From Chlorobiota bacterium (GTDB taxonomy: Bacteria; Bacteroidota; Ignavibacteria; OLB7): a stretch of DNA of 64,000 bases. Numbering within the stretch: the first letter of the stretch is position 1; every line of letters starts with the position of its first letter. The stretch is from contig JADJXR010000001.1 of NCBI GenBank assembly GCA_016710285.1, forward strand, positions 992,001 through 1,056,000, written 5' to 3'. The translations under genes were made by a program, and so were the position numbers. A model generated the notes under the pieces. That model made no database searches and was not told the origin of the DNA. It saw only the letters and a list, made by a program, of their open reading frames with translations. Positions 26,290 through 34,917 of this stretch are shown one piece after another.

Positions 26290-27432
26290 ATGACCCATAC
26301 AGCACTCTATGATTGGTGCGTTATTGGCGGCGGGATTGCGGGGCTTGCCGCTGCCCGCGCACTGGCGCAACGGGGCCAGCGCGTGGCGATTGTGGAGCAA
26401 GGAAAATTTGGAAACGGAGCAACCGCCGCTGCCGGAGGGATGCTGGCTCCGCTGGTGGAGGCCCGGGTTGCCGAACCTCACACCCTCCATTTTGGTTTTG
26501 AGGCACTGCGGTTTTATCCGGAGTTCATCCGCCAGCTTGAGGCCGAAGCGGAGATGGAGGTTGGCTACCGAACCGACGGGACGCTGGTGGTTGGCGTGGA
26601 CCGCGACCAAACCGAGCAGCTGCGCCACCTGTTTGCCGAGCAGCAGCGGTTGCAGCTTCCGGTGGAGTGGTTCAGCGGCTACGAACTGCGCGAGCTGGAG
26701 CCGTATCTATCCCCCACGATTGCCGGCGGCATCCGTTCGGGATACGACCACCAGGTGGATAACCAACTGCTGGCCGAAGCATTGCGGCGCACGCTTGTTC
26801 GGTTGGATGTTGGGGTGATGGAAGGCGTTGGCGAACTTCACCCGCAGCGCGTTGATGGAATCTGGAAGATTGAGGGGGATGGTGTTCCCGGAACGCCCCT
26901 TGCTGCGGCGAACGTGCTGTTGGCCGAAGGTGCCTCGGCCCGCGCTTTGCGGCGATTGCTGCCGGAGCTTGGGCGGCATCTGCGCCCGGTGAAAGGGCAG
27001 GTGCTGCGGCTGGACCAACGCGAACTCCATCTGCTGGACCACGTGGTCCGCACCCCCGAAGTCTATCTGGTCCCGAAAAGCGACGGGCGATTGGTGGTGG
27101 GGGCAAGTGCCGAGGAGCAAGGGTTCGACGACCGGATCACCGCAGGGGTGATGTTTGAGCTTCTGCGTGCGGCGTGGGAATGCGTTCCGGCAATCCGCGA
27201 GCTTCCCATTCTGGAGACCACCGTCGGATTCCGCCCGGCCACCAGCGACCACTTGCCGCTGATCGGCTGGACCCCAATTCCCGGGCTTGCCGTTGCAACG
27301 GGCTACTACCGGCATGGAATCTTGTTCGCCCCGTACGCCGCGCAACTGCTGGCAGCCCACGTGGTGGAAGGAAGCAGCAGCCAATGGATTCAGACTTTTT
27401 CCCCTGAGCGATTTCATGGACTTGACCGTTAA
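26290..27432 (+). CDS. thiO: Glycine oxidase ThiO (FAD-dependent)
   Basis: 380 residues from the ATG at 26290; a frame from 26101 adds residues without features. It oxidises glycine to iminoacetate for the thiazole moiety of thiamine. The Rossmann FAD-binding motif VIGGGIAGLAAARALAQRGQ is at the N-terminus, followed by AAAGGMLAPLVEA, the conserved segment of ThiO-type D-amino-acid oxidases. The C-terminal TVGFRPATSDHLPLIGW and ATGYYRHGILFAP match the family's flavin/substrate region. It is the first gene of the thiamine cluster and its end overlaps thiS by 17 nt, indicating co-translation. Use of ThiO rather than ThiH implies an aerobic route to the thiazole. Confidence 0.93.
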   Translation: MTHTALYDWCVIGGGIAGLAAARALAQRGQRVAIVEQGKFGNGATAAAGGMLAPLVEARVAEPHTLHFGFEALRFYPEFIRQLEAEAEMEVGYRTDGTLVVGVDRDQTEQLRHLFAEQQRLQLPVEWFSGYELRELEPYLSPTIAGGIRSGYDHQVDNQLLAEALRRTLVRLDVGVMEGVGELHPQRVDGIWKIEGDGVPGTPLAAANVLLAEGASARALRRLLPELGRHLRPVKGQVLRLDQRELHLLDHVVRTPEVYLVPKSDGRLVVGASAEEQGFDDRITAGVMFELLRAAWECVPAIRELPILETTVGFRPATSDHLPLIGWTPIPGLAVATGYYRHGILFAPYAAQLLAAHVVEGSSSQWIQTFSPERFHGLDR

Positions 27433-27622
27433 TGGCGAACCCGCAACGCTGATGGAGGCCGGAACCATTGCCGAGCTTCTACAACAGCAAAGGATAGAAC
27501 CAACCCAACAAGGGATTGCGGTTGCGGTGAACGACACCGTTATCCCCCGCCGCAGTTGGCCAACACACAAGCTGCAGGAAGGGGATCGGGTTGAGGTTAT
27601 CACAGCGATGCAGGGGGGATAG
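27416..27622 (+). CDS. thiS: Sulfur carrier protein ThiS
   Basis: 68 residues. The ATG at 27416 gives MDLTVNGEPATLMEAGTIAE and the protein ends in the required C-terminal Gly-Gly (EVITAMQGG), which is adenylated and thiocarboxylated to supply sulfur to ThiG. Length and the beta-grasp pattern (AVAVNDTVIPRRSWPTHKL, then EGDRVEVI) are typical of ThiS. It overlaps the end of thiO by 17 nt and precedes thiG by 98 nt. The ThiF-type adenylating enzyme is not in the window. Confidence 0.95.
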   Translation: MDLTVNGEPATLMEAGTIAELLQQQRIEPTQQGIAVAVNDTVIPRRSWPTHKLQEGDRVEVITAMQGG

Positions 27623-27720
27623 TTCGGGGGGAATCATCCGCTGAACCCCGACGATGGCGAAGAACCTTTCTCTCGCGCTCCTTCTCTACTTTTTCTGCAT
27701 CTGACCAGAGAGCATTCAGT

Positions 27721-28509
27721 ATGTCCGGCGACCCCTTTTTACTTGGCACGCGCAGCTATAACTCCCGATTGATTTTGGGAACCAGCCGCTACCCGAACCC
27801 CGCGATCATGGCGGAGTCGTTGCGGGCTGGCGGTGCGGAGCTTGTCACCGTCTCCATCCGGCGGCTGAACCTGCGCGACCGCAACTCCCCTTCGATCCTT
27901 GACTCCATTGACCGCACCCGCTACGACCTGCTTCCGAACACCGCAGGATGCTACACCGCAAAGGATGCCGTGCTGACCGCACAGCTTGCACGCGAAGCAT
28001 TGGGAACCGATTTCATCAAGGTGGAGGTGATTGGCGACGAGGAGACGTTATTCCCCGATGTTGAGCATCTTCTGAAAGCCTGTTTGGAGCTTGTTCGGGA
28101 CCAGTTTGTGGTGCTTCCCTACTGCAACGATGACCCCATCACCTGCATGAAATTGCAAGACATCGGGTGCGCTGCGGTGATGCCCCTTGCCGCGCCGATC
28201 GGCTCCGGCATGGGGATACGCAACCCGTACAACCTTCAGATTATCCGTGAGAAAATCCAGATACCGATGATTATTGATGCCGGAATAGGAACCGCATCGG
28301 ACGCGGCCCGCGCAATGGAGCTGGGTGCCGATGCAATCCTGCTGAACAGCGCGGTGGCCGGCGCGCACGACCCCGTGGGAATGGCCAGCGCAATGCGAAT
28401 GGCGGTGGAGGCCGGGCGGCTGGCGCACCACGCCGGGCGCATCCCCACAAAACTGTATGCCACCGCTTCCTCCCCTGTTCAGGGGGTCATTCATACCGGC
28501 GGAGCATAA
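27721..28509 (+). CDS. thiG: Thiazole synthase ThiG
   Basis: 262 residues, normal ThiG length. It forms the thiamine thiazole from deoxyxylulose-5-phosphate, iminoacetate and ThiS thiocarboxylate. LILGTSRYPNPAIM near the N-terminus, the Schiff-base lysine K100 in TDFIKVEVIGDE, LPYCNDDPITCMKLQDIGC, PLAAPIGSGMGIRNPYN and IDAGIGTASDAARAMELGAD are all in place. It lies between thiS and the thiE/tenI-like gene on the same strand. Confidence 0.97.
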   Translation: MSGDPFLLGTRSYNSRLILGTSRYPNPAIMAESLRAGGAELVTVSIRRLNLRDRNSPSILDSIDRTRYDLLPNTAGCYTAKDAVLTAQLAREALGTDFIKVEVIGDEETLFPDVEHLLKACLELVRDQFVVLPYCNDDPITCMKLQDIGCAAVMPLAAPIGSGMGIRNPYNLQIIREKIQIPMIIDAGIGTASDAARAMELGADAILLNSAVAGAHDPVGMASAMRMAVEAGRLAHHAGRIPTKLYATASSPVQGVIHTGGA

Positions 28510-28514
28510 CCCCA

Positions 28515-29120
28515 ATGGAACCAATTTTCCGGCTGCTGGCAATCGCACAAACGCCAGCCGATGTGGAGCGATATGTGGACGCGGCCCGCGCCAACCCTGA
28601 CGTTCGGCTTGGCCTTATGGCCCGCGACCCCGGCCACCGTCGCGACGGCGTGGAGGACCTGATCCGCACCGCGCTTGCGCGGCGAGCACCGCACAATCTT
28701 ACCCTTATCAGCAACGCCTATCCGGTCCCCGGGTCCCAGCTGCTTCACCTGACGGCGTTGGGGCTGCGGGAACTGTCGTGGGCTGGCGGTGGCGGGTGCT
28801 TGCGGCGTGCGTTTGGGGCCTCCACCCACAGCGTCCAGGAAGCATTGCTGGCGGAAAACATGGGGGCGGATTACATTACCCTTAGCCCACTGTTCCCAAC
28901 GGCCTCCAAGCCCGGCGCAACCGGCGGGGGATTGGAACTTTTGCGGGAAGTCTGCGCGGCGGTTTCCGTTCCGGTGTTTGCCCTGGGCGGGGTGACGCTG
29001 CAGAACGCCCACCACTGCATTGAAGCCGGCGCGTACGGCATTGCCGGCATCACCCTGTTTGCCCAGAACGCCCTTGAAGAACTTCACGCAGCAATGCTGC
29101 CAACCACGCAGCACCCATAA
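28515..29120 (+). CDS. ThiE/TenI-family protein (thiamine-phosphate synthase or thiazole tautomerase)
   Basis: 201 residues. The C-terminal half is typical of the fold: FGASTHSVQEALLAENMGAD, YITLSPLFPTASKPGATGGG and VPVFALGGVTLQNAHHCIEA. The N-terminal half is degenerate for ThiE. The strands that normally carry Q-x-R-x-K, ND and HLGQ.D read VRLGLMARD, LISNAYPV and LLHLTALGL, so most of the residues expected to bind HMP-pyrophosphate are missing, while S of AS.HS and the late K of SKPG remain. It may be TenI (aromatises the ThiG product) or a divergent ThiE. Start is 5 nt after thiG, so it is translationally linked. Confidence 0.8.
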   Translation: MEPIFRLLAIAQTPADVERYVDAARANPDVRLGLMARDPGHRRDGVEDLIRTALARRAPHNLTLISNAYPVPGSQLLHLTALGLRELSWAGGGGCLRRAFGASTHSVQEALLAENMGADYITLSPLFPTASKPGATGGGLELLREVCAAVSVPVFALGGVTLQNAHHCIEAGAYGIAGITLFAQNALEELHAAMLPTTQHP

Positions 29121-29134
29121 CCGAAGGCAGAACA

Positions 29135-29908
29135 ATGGCGATGGACCAAGCAATACAAGAACGCGAGAAGCAGTTTTACGATGAGGAGTGGAAGAAAATC
29201 ACCGTGCGCGAAATTCGCGGCAGGGTGGTGATCCCGCAGGTCCCAACCCTTTCCGGGAAACGCGTCCTTGTCTGCTCCTGCGGGACCGGAATCGAAGCGG
29301 TGCAGGCCGCGTTGGAAGGGGCCGATGTTTATGCCTTCGACATCTCCGAAACGGCGGTGCAGAACGCCCGCGCAATGGCCGAATTCAACAACGTCCCGAT
29401 GCAGGTCCAGGCGATGGATTTCCACCACCTCACCTACCCCGATGACTTCTTCGACATCGTTTACGGCTCGGCAATTTTGCACCACATTGATTGCGACGTT
29501 GTGGGCCGCAACATCCACCGCGTGCTGAAGCCTGGCGGCGTTGCGTACTTCCGGGAAAACAGCGACCGCAACCCGCTGCTCCGTTGGATCCGGCGGCTTG
29601 CGTTTGGCAAACCCGGGGGCTATCAACGCCAGCGATTTCTCTTCTTCCGCCGCAACGGAACCACCGATGAATATCCCCTGACCGAGGAAGAAGTCAGGAC
29701 CTTGCGCGACATCTTCCACGGGAATTTGCAGCGTTACAACCAGACTTTCGAGTTCTTCTACTTGCTGAACGCCATGATCTTCAAAAAGCGTTCGGTTGGG
29801 CGGAAGCTGCGGGCGTTCGACCGGTTTGTGGTGCGGGTGCTTCCGTTCCTACGCCGCTACTCCTTCCAACAAGAACTCTGGATGCAGAAGCCAAGCGGCA
29901 AGCCATGA
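29135..29908 (+). CDS. Class I SAM-dependent methyltransferase
   Basis: 257 residues. Motif I is VLVCSCGTGIEAVQAAL, followed by VYAFDISETAVQNARAMAE with the acidic residue for ribose binding, the post-motif AMDFHHLTYPDDFFDIVYGS, and LHHID and VLKPGGVAYF. The C-terminal ~100 residues are basic and unusual, ending in KKRSVGRKLRAFDRFVVRVL, possibly a membrane or nucleic-acid-binding segment. It is inserted between thiE/tenI (14 nt after) and thiD (ATGA overlap), so it is in the operon, though no thiamine step needing it is known. Substrate unknown; quinone, lipid or small-molecule methylation are all possible. Confidence 0.88.
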   Translation: MAMDQAIQEREKQFYDEEWKKITVREIRGRVVIPQVPTLSGKRVLVCSCGTGIEAVQAALEGADVYAFDISETAVQNARAMAEFNNVPMQVQAMDFHHLTYPDDFFDIVYGSAILHHIDCDVVGRNIHRVLKPGGVAYFRENSDRNPLLRWIRRLAFGKPGGYQRQRFLFFRRNGTTDEYPLTEEEVRTLRDIFHGNLQRYNQTFEFFYLLNAMIFKKRSVGRKLRAFDRFVVRVLPFLRRYSFQQELWMQKPSGKP

Positions 29909-30726
29909 ACGTGGCCCTCACAATCGCCGGTTCCGACAGCGGCGGCGGCGCGGGAATCCAAGCCGACCTGAAAACGTTCCAGGCGTTCGGCCTGTTTGGG
30001 ACCACGGCCATCACCAGCGTTACCGCCCAAAACACTTGCGGCGTGCGGGGCGTGGCGGATGTTCCGGTGGAGGTTATCGCCGGGCAGATTGAGGCGGTGA
30101 TGGATGATTTCCAGGTGGCGGCAATCAAAATTGGGATGGTTTCTTCGGCAGCAATCATCCACGCCGTTGCCCAGCTGCTGGAACGCCGCGCCGCCAACAT
30201 CCCCATTGTGCTGGACCCCGTAATGGTGGCCACCAGCGGCGACCGGCTGCTGCGCCACGATGCCGTTGCTGCGCTTGCCAAACGGCTGATTCCGCTGGCA
30301 ACCATCGTCACCCCGAACATCCCCGAAGCCGAAGTTCTTTCCCAACAAAGCATTGCCTCGGTCCCCGAAATGCGCCACGCCGCAAGCACGATTGCGGCAA
30401 TGGGGCCGGCAGCAGTGCTTATCAAAGGGGGCCATCCGCCGCAAACGGAGCACGCCACGCCGGAGGCCCTGGACCTGCTGCTTGATGGAGGTGAATTCCA
30501 GGAGTTCCGCTTGCCGTGGATCCAAACCGGAAGCACCCACGGGACCGGGTGCACCCTTTCGGCGGCGATTGCCGCGCTGCTGGCGTTGGGGAATCCACTG
30601 CCGCAAGCGGTGTTGCAGGCAAAAGCGTACGTCCATGGGGCCATGCTCCACGCACCAGGATTGGGGAAGGGAAGCGGGCCACTGCTCCATTCGTGGCGGT
30701 CCAACGCCCCGGACCGGAACCCCTGA
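29905..30726 (+). CDS. thiD: Hydroxymethylpyrimidine/phosphomethylpyrimidine kinase ThiD
   Basis: 273 residues. It phosphorylates HMP and HMP-phosphate in thiamine synthesis. Ribokinase-fold signatures are present: TIAGSDSGGGAGIQADLKTF at the N-terminus, LDPVMVATSGDRLL, TPNIPEAEVL, VLIKGGHPP and the catalytic THGTGCTLSAAIAALLALG. The start ATG overlaps the stop of the methyltransferase (ATGA), so translation is coupled. The C-terminus is slightly longer than average (GSGPLLHSWRSNA). Confidence 0.96.
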   Translation: MNVALTIAGSDSGGGAGIQADLKTFQAFGLFGTTAITSVTAQNTCGVRGVADVPVEVIAGQIEAVMDDFQVAAIKIGMVSSAAIIHAVAQLLERRAANIPIVLDPVMVATSGDRLLRHDAVAALAKRLIPLATIVTPNIPEAEVLSQQSIASVPEMRHAASTIAAMGPAAVLIKGGHPPQTEHATPEALDLLLDGGEFQEFRLPWIQTGSTHGTGCTLSAAIAALLALGNPLPQAVLQAKAYVHGAMLHAPGLGKGSGPLLHSWRSNAPDRNP

Positions 30727-30891
30727 TTTCTTGATTGTTGCTCTTCTTGTTTGCGGTGCAACCGGCCATTTGCTGCGGCGTAGCGGGGCGGGGTTGGTCC
30801 GCCGCAGTTCCCAATGCGCCCCCTTTCCCTGCGCTTCCCCAATGCTTCGTTGAACAGTAAGATTCAGGCCTTCCCTTCCCCAAAACAGAAC

Positions 30892-31407
30892 ATGACTGAA
30901 CCGAATTTCCACATTCGCCCGGCAACGCCTGCGGATTCCGGGTTGATCCATTCGCTGATTGCCGAGCTTGCCGAGTACGAGCGGCTGCGCCACGAGATGG
31001 TGGCAACCGAGCAGAGCATCCATCAGGCACTGTTTGGGAAATCCCCCCGCGCCGAAGTGATCCTTGCGTGCGTTGGCCAAACGGCGGTGGGGTTCGCCCT
31101 TTTCTTCCACAATTTTTCCACTTTTTTGGGACGCTCAGGGGTGTATCTTGAGGATCTTTTCGTCCGCCCCGAGCATCGCGGCAACGGCTACGGGAAAGCG
31201 TTGCTTCAACGCCTGGCCCAGATTGCCGTCGGGCGGGGATGCGGGCGGATGGAGTGGAGCGTTCTGGACTGGAACCAGCCCTCCATTGATTTCTACAAAA
31301 GCCTGGGCGCAACCCCGATGGACGAATGGACGGTGTATCGCCTAACTGGGACGGCATTGGAATCGCTAGCAAAGAACCATTCCGAAGGGACCATAGATAA
31401 CCAATAA
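30892..31407 (+). CDS. GNAT family N-acetyltransferase
   Basis: 171 residues from the ATG at 30892, which fits the family start (MTEPNFHIRPATPADSGLIH). The acetyl-CoA-binding motif A is VYLEDLFVRPEHRGNGYGKA, with RGNGYGK as the pyrophosphate loop, followed by EWSVLDWNQPSIDFYKSLGA. The sequence resembles the diamine/spermidine acetyltransferase (SSAT-like) subgroup. It is 165 nt after thiD and followed closely by the M16 protease gene, 8 to 23 nt away depending on the start used. Confidence 0.9.
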   Translation: MTEPNFHIRPATPADSGLIHSLIAELAEYERLRHEMVATEQSIHQALFGKSPRAEVILACVGQTAVGFALFFHNFSTFLGRSGVYLEDLFVRPEHRGNGYGKALLQRLAQIAVGRGCGRMEWSVLDWNQPSIDFYKSLGATPMDEWTVYRLTGTALESLAKNHSEGTIDNQ

Positions 31408-31415
31408 CCACATTC

Positions 31416-34256
31416 TTGAACACGATTGCTATGAAGCGAAGAATCACAGGGCTGTTTGCCGCCGCGATCATGGCGGCAACGCTGGCATCGGCGGTTGCGC
31501 AGCCAAGCGGCGGCGCATCGCTGGACCTTGACGCGAAGCTGCCGTTCGACCCCGCGGTGCGCCGGGGCACGTTGCCCAATGGCTTGCAGTACTTTATCCG
31601 CGCCAACAAAAAACCGGAGAACCGTGCCGAGCTTCGGCTGGCGTTGAACGTTGGGTCCACCAGCGAGGACGACGACCAGCAGGGATTGGCCCACTTCGTT
31701 GAGCACATGGCGTTCAACGGGACCAAGAACTTTGCCAAGAACGACATCGTTGGATTCCTTGAATCCATCGGCATGAGGTTCGGCGCGGACCTAAACGCCC
31801 ACACCAGTTTCGACGAAACCGTCTATCAGCTGCAATTGCCAACTGAGGATATGAAGATCGTTGACAAAGGGGTCCAAATCCTGGAGGACTGGGCGCACAA
31901 CATCTCCATGGAAGATGTGGAGATTGACAAAGAGCGGGGGGTGATTATCGAGGAGCTTCGGCTGCGGCTTGGCGCCGAATTTCGGATGTCGCAGAAGCAA
32001 TATCCCGTGATGTACCACGGCGCACGCTATCCCGAACGCTGGCCGATTGGGAAGAAAGAAATCTTGGAAACCTTCAAGTACGAAACCATCAAGCGATTCT
32101 ACCGCGACTGGTATCGCCCCGACCTGATGGCCGTGGTGGTGGTTGGCGATTTCGACCCCGCAAAAGTTGAGGAGATGGTGGTGCGCCACTTCTCCAAAAT
32201 CAAACCGGCAACCAACCCGCGCAACCGCGAATGGTACACCATGCCGGACCACAAGCAAACGCTGTTTGCCATTGCCACGGATCCCGAAGCAACCCGCAGC
32301 AGCATTGGGGTGATGTACAAGCACGATTACAAGCCGGACCTTACCGTCCGCGATTACCGCCAGGGGATCGTGGATGCCATTTACAACCGGATGCTGAACC
32401 AACGATTCTACGAGATCAGCCAGCAGCCGAACGCTCCGTTCCTCGGCGCGTTCTCCTCCAAAGGCTCCTTCAACCGCGCAAAGGAAATTTACCGGCTTGG
32501 TGCCAGCGTGAAAAATGGAGGGATCGAGCAAGGGTTGGAAGCGATTCTGACCGAAGCAAAACGGGTGGAGAAATTTGGATTCACCCCCACCGAGCTGGAG
32601 CGAACCAAGAAGGAGATGCTCCGCAGCTTCGAGCAAGCGTATGCCGAGCGCGACAAGTTTGAATCGGGTCAATATGCCGAAGAATATGTCCGCTACTTCA
32701 CGAATCTGGCTCCGGCGCCAGGCATTGATTACGAGTACGCACTCTACCAGCAATACGTTGGCACCATCACCCTTGATGAGGTGAACCGCCTTGCTGCCGA
32801 GCTGATCCGCGAGGATAACCGCGTCTTCACCATCAACGCTCCGCAGAAAGAAGGGGTGGCCGTCCCCGACAGCAACGCACTGCTGGCGATTGTGAAAAAA
32901 GTGGAGGGGAAAGAAGTCACGCCATATGTTGACCAAGTAAGCAACCAGCCACTGCTGGCCACCAAGCCAGCCGCCGGAAAAGTGGTGGATACCAAGACGA
33001 TCCCAGAGCTGAACGTTACCGAGTGGAAGCTCTCGAACGGGATTCACGTGGTGATGAAGCCAACCGATTTCAAGAACGACGAGGTCTCCTTCACGGCATT
33101 CAGCCCCGGGGGAACGTCCCTTGCTTCCGATGCCAATTTCATCCCCGCCTCCACCGCTTCGGCAGTGGTTCCGTTGGGGGGCGTGGCCCAGTTCGACCAG
33201 ATCGCTTTGCAGAAAATGTTGGCGGGGAAAGCCGCTGACGTTTCCCCGTTCATCAACGAACTTCAGGAAGGAATGGGGGGAAGCGCGTCGCCAAAAGATT
33301 TGGAGACGATGTTCCAACTGATCTACCTGTACGCCACCCAGCCGCGGATGGACCCGAAAGCCTTCGAGACCTTCAAGGCCAGCCAGCGCGCCAGCTTGCA
33401 GAACCGCAACGCCCGCCCAGAGACGGCGTTCCAGGACACCGTCACCAACGTGATGTCGCAATATCACTTCCGCCGCCAACCCTGGACCGAGGGGACGCTG
33501 GAGAAGCTGGACCTGCAGAAATCATACGACTTCTACCGCGAACGATTTGCCGACATGGGGGATTTCACCTTCGTGTTTGTTGGCAACTTCAAGCCGGAAG
33601 AAATCAAGCCGATGATTGAGACCTACCTGGGAGGGCTTCCCTCGAAAGGGCGGCAAGAAAACTGGAAAGACTTGGGAATCCGCCCACCAACCGGGACGAT
33701 TGAGAAAGCCGTGCGGAAAGGGGTGGAGCAAAAAGGGCAGGTTCGGATTGCCCTTACCGGCCCGTTTGAATGGACCCGGAAAAACCGCATGGACCTGCGC
33801 GCACTGATGGACGTTCTGGACATCCGCCTGCGCGAAAGCCTGCGCGAGGACAAAGGGGGGGTGTATAGCCCAGCAGCGTTCGGATCAACGGCGCATTATC
33901 CTGTGCCAAATTACTCCGTCAACGTCCTGTACGGCTGCGACCCCAAACGCGCCAATGAGTTGGTGGCCGCCACGCTGGACGTTATGAAGGAGCTAAAAGC
34001 CAACGGCCCACTGGCGGACGATCTGCACAAGGTGAAAGAAATGTTCCTGCGCGAACGGGAAACGAACCTGAAAGACAACCGCTACTGGCTGGGAACCTTG
34101 CAGTTTTACTACCTGAACCAAGAGGACCCGATGCAGGTGATCCGCGACGAGCAGATGATTAAAAACATCAGTGCCGACGACGTAAAACGCGCCGCAAACC
34201 TCTACTTCAACATGAACAACCGGATCACGGTTGTGATGTATCCAGAGACCATGTAG
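31416..34256 (+). CDS. Exported M16 family zinc metallopeptidase
   Basis: 946 residues, a two-half M16 enzyme. The signal peptide is RITGLFAAAIMAATLASAVA; the ATG at 31431 may be the true start. The N-terminal half has the inverted zinc motif H93-F-V-E96-H97 (GLAHFVEHMAFNGTKNF), and ERGVIIEE (E173) supplies the likely third ligand. R/Y pair sites and the C-terminal half (GPFEWTRKNRMDLRALMDVL, LREDKGGVYSPAAFGS) match the processing-peptidase family. Periplasmic or outer-membrane-associated M16 proteins are common in Bacteroidota. It is probably in the same transcript as the GNAT gene, and a terminator lies 26 nt after its stop. Confidence 0.94.
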   Translation: MNTIAMKRRITGLFAAAIMAATLASAVAQPSGGASLDLDAKLPFDPAVRRGTLPNGLQYFIRANKKPENRAELRLALNVGSTSEDDDQQGLAHFVEHMAFNGTKNFAKNDIVGFLESIGMRFGADLNAHTSFDETVYQLQLPTEDMKIVDKGVQILEDWAHNISMEDVEIDKERGVIIEELRLRLGAEFRMSQKQYPVMYHGARYPERWPIGKKEILETFKYETIKRFYRDWYRPDLMAVVVVGDFDPAKVEEMVVRHFSKIKPATNPRNREWYTMPDHKQTLFAIATDPEATRSSIGVMYKHDYKPDLTVRDYRQGIVDAIYNRMLNQRFYEISQQPNAPFLGAFSSKGSFNRAKEIYRLGASVKNGGIEQGLEAILTEAKRVEKFGFTPTELERTKKEMLRSFEQAYAERDKFESGQYAEEYVRYFTNLAPAPGIDYEYALYQQYVGTITLDEVNRLAAELIREDNRVFTINAPQKEGVAVPDSNALLAIVKKVEGKEVTPYVDQVSNQPLLATKPAAGKVVDTKTIPELNVTEWKLSNGIHVVMKPTDFKNDEVSFTAFSPGGTSLASDANFIPASTASAVVPLGGVAQFDQIALQKMLAGKAADVSPFINELQEGMGGSASPKDLETMFQLIYLYATQPRMDPKAFETFKASQRASLQNRNARPETAFQDTVTNVMSQYHFRRQPWTEGTLEKLDLQKSYDFYRERFADMGDFTFVFVGNFKPEEIKPMIETYLGGLPSKGRQENWKDLGIRPPTGTIEKAVRKGVEQKGQVRIALTGPFEWTRKNRMDLRALMDVLDIRLRESLREDKGGVYSPAAFGSTAHYPVPNYSVNVLYGCDPKRANELVAATLDVMKELKANGPLADDLHKVKEMFLRERETNLKDNRYWLGTLQFYYLNQEDPMQVIRDEQMIKNISADDVKRAANLYFNMNNRITVVMYPETM

Positions 34257-34281
34257 GCCAGCAACGCAAACGCAACCAGAC

Positions 34282-34316
34282 AAAGGGCTTCGGCGGGAAA
34301 CTGCCGAGGCCCTTTT
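34282..34316 (+). terminator. Intrinsic terminator after the M16 gene
   Basis: AAGGGCTTCGGC and GCCGAGGCCCTT pair around GGGAAACT with one G-T pair, followed by TTTTGC. It sits between the M16 protease stop (34256) and the tadA start (34411), so it likely ends the thiamine-to-protease transcript. Confidence 0.75.
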
Positions 34317-34410
34317 GCATCCCCCCCCCCGCGTCCTTTGCTTCCCTTCCGCAATGCCACCGCCGCAGAAAAGCGTTTTCAGCTTCCGCCGCTGGCGTAT
34401 TTTGCGGCGC

Positions 34411-34869
34411 ATGAATCGGCACGAACACTTTATGGAAATGGCCTTGGAGGAAGCACGCATTGCCGGGCAAGAAGGTGAGGTCCCGATTGGTGCGGTGCTG
34501 GTTCGCAATGGGTCCGTGATTGCGCGATCCCACAACCGTGTGGAGCAGCTGAAGAACCCAACCGCCCACGCCGAACTGTTAGCCATCCAAGAAGCAATCG
34601 CGTGCCAGCAAGAGAAATGGCTGCATGAATGCGCGCTGTACGTGACGCTGGAGCCATGCCCGATGTGCGCCGGCGCAATCCTTCTTGCAAGGATTCCCAA
34701 ACTCTACTTTGGCGCGTTCGACGCAAACGCCGGCGCGGCGGGGACGCTCTTCTCCATCACGGCGGATCCCCGGCTGAACCACGCGGCCCAGACGTGGGGC
34801 GGGATTTGCGCGGCCCAAAGCACCCAGCTGCTTCAGCAATTTTTCCGCGAGCAACGGACCCGGAAATAG
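34411..34869 (+). CDS. tadA: tRNA-specific adenosine deaminase TadA
   Basis: 152 residues from the ATG at 34411. It deaminates A34 of tRNA-Arg to inosine. The zinc/catalytic motif is H53-A-E55 (TAHAELLAI) and the zinc pair is C83/C86 in LEPCPMCAGAIL. The rest matches TadA: VPIGAVLVRNG, HNRVEQLKNPTAHAE and YFGAFDANAGAAGTL. Length is typical. It is followed 48 nt later by the second BTAD regulator; whether they are co-transcribed is unclear. Confidence 0.97.
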   Translation: MNRHEHFMEMALEEARIAGQEGEVPIGAVLVRNGSVIARSHNRVEQLKNPTAHAELLAIQEAIACQQEKWLHECALYVTLEPCPMCAGAILLARIPKLYFGAFDANAGAAGTLFSITADPRLNHAAQTWGGICAAQSTQLLQQFFREQRTRK

Positions 34870-34917
34870 CCGATACTTGATTCACACAATCCAGCACTTG
34901 TTTCATCAATCCAAACC

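Noticed and set aside
29857..31804. Overlapping 417- and 460-codon minus-strand frames
   Set aside because: Antisense to thiD, the GNAT gene and the M16 gene, all supported by conserved motifs.
31791..33479. 562-codon minus-strand frame antisense to the M16 protease
   Set aside because: The plus-strand gene has the HxxEH zinc motif and a signal peptide; the antisense translation has no recognisable features.
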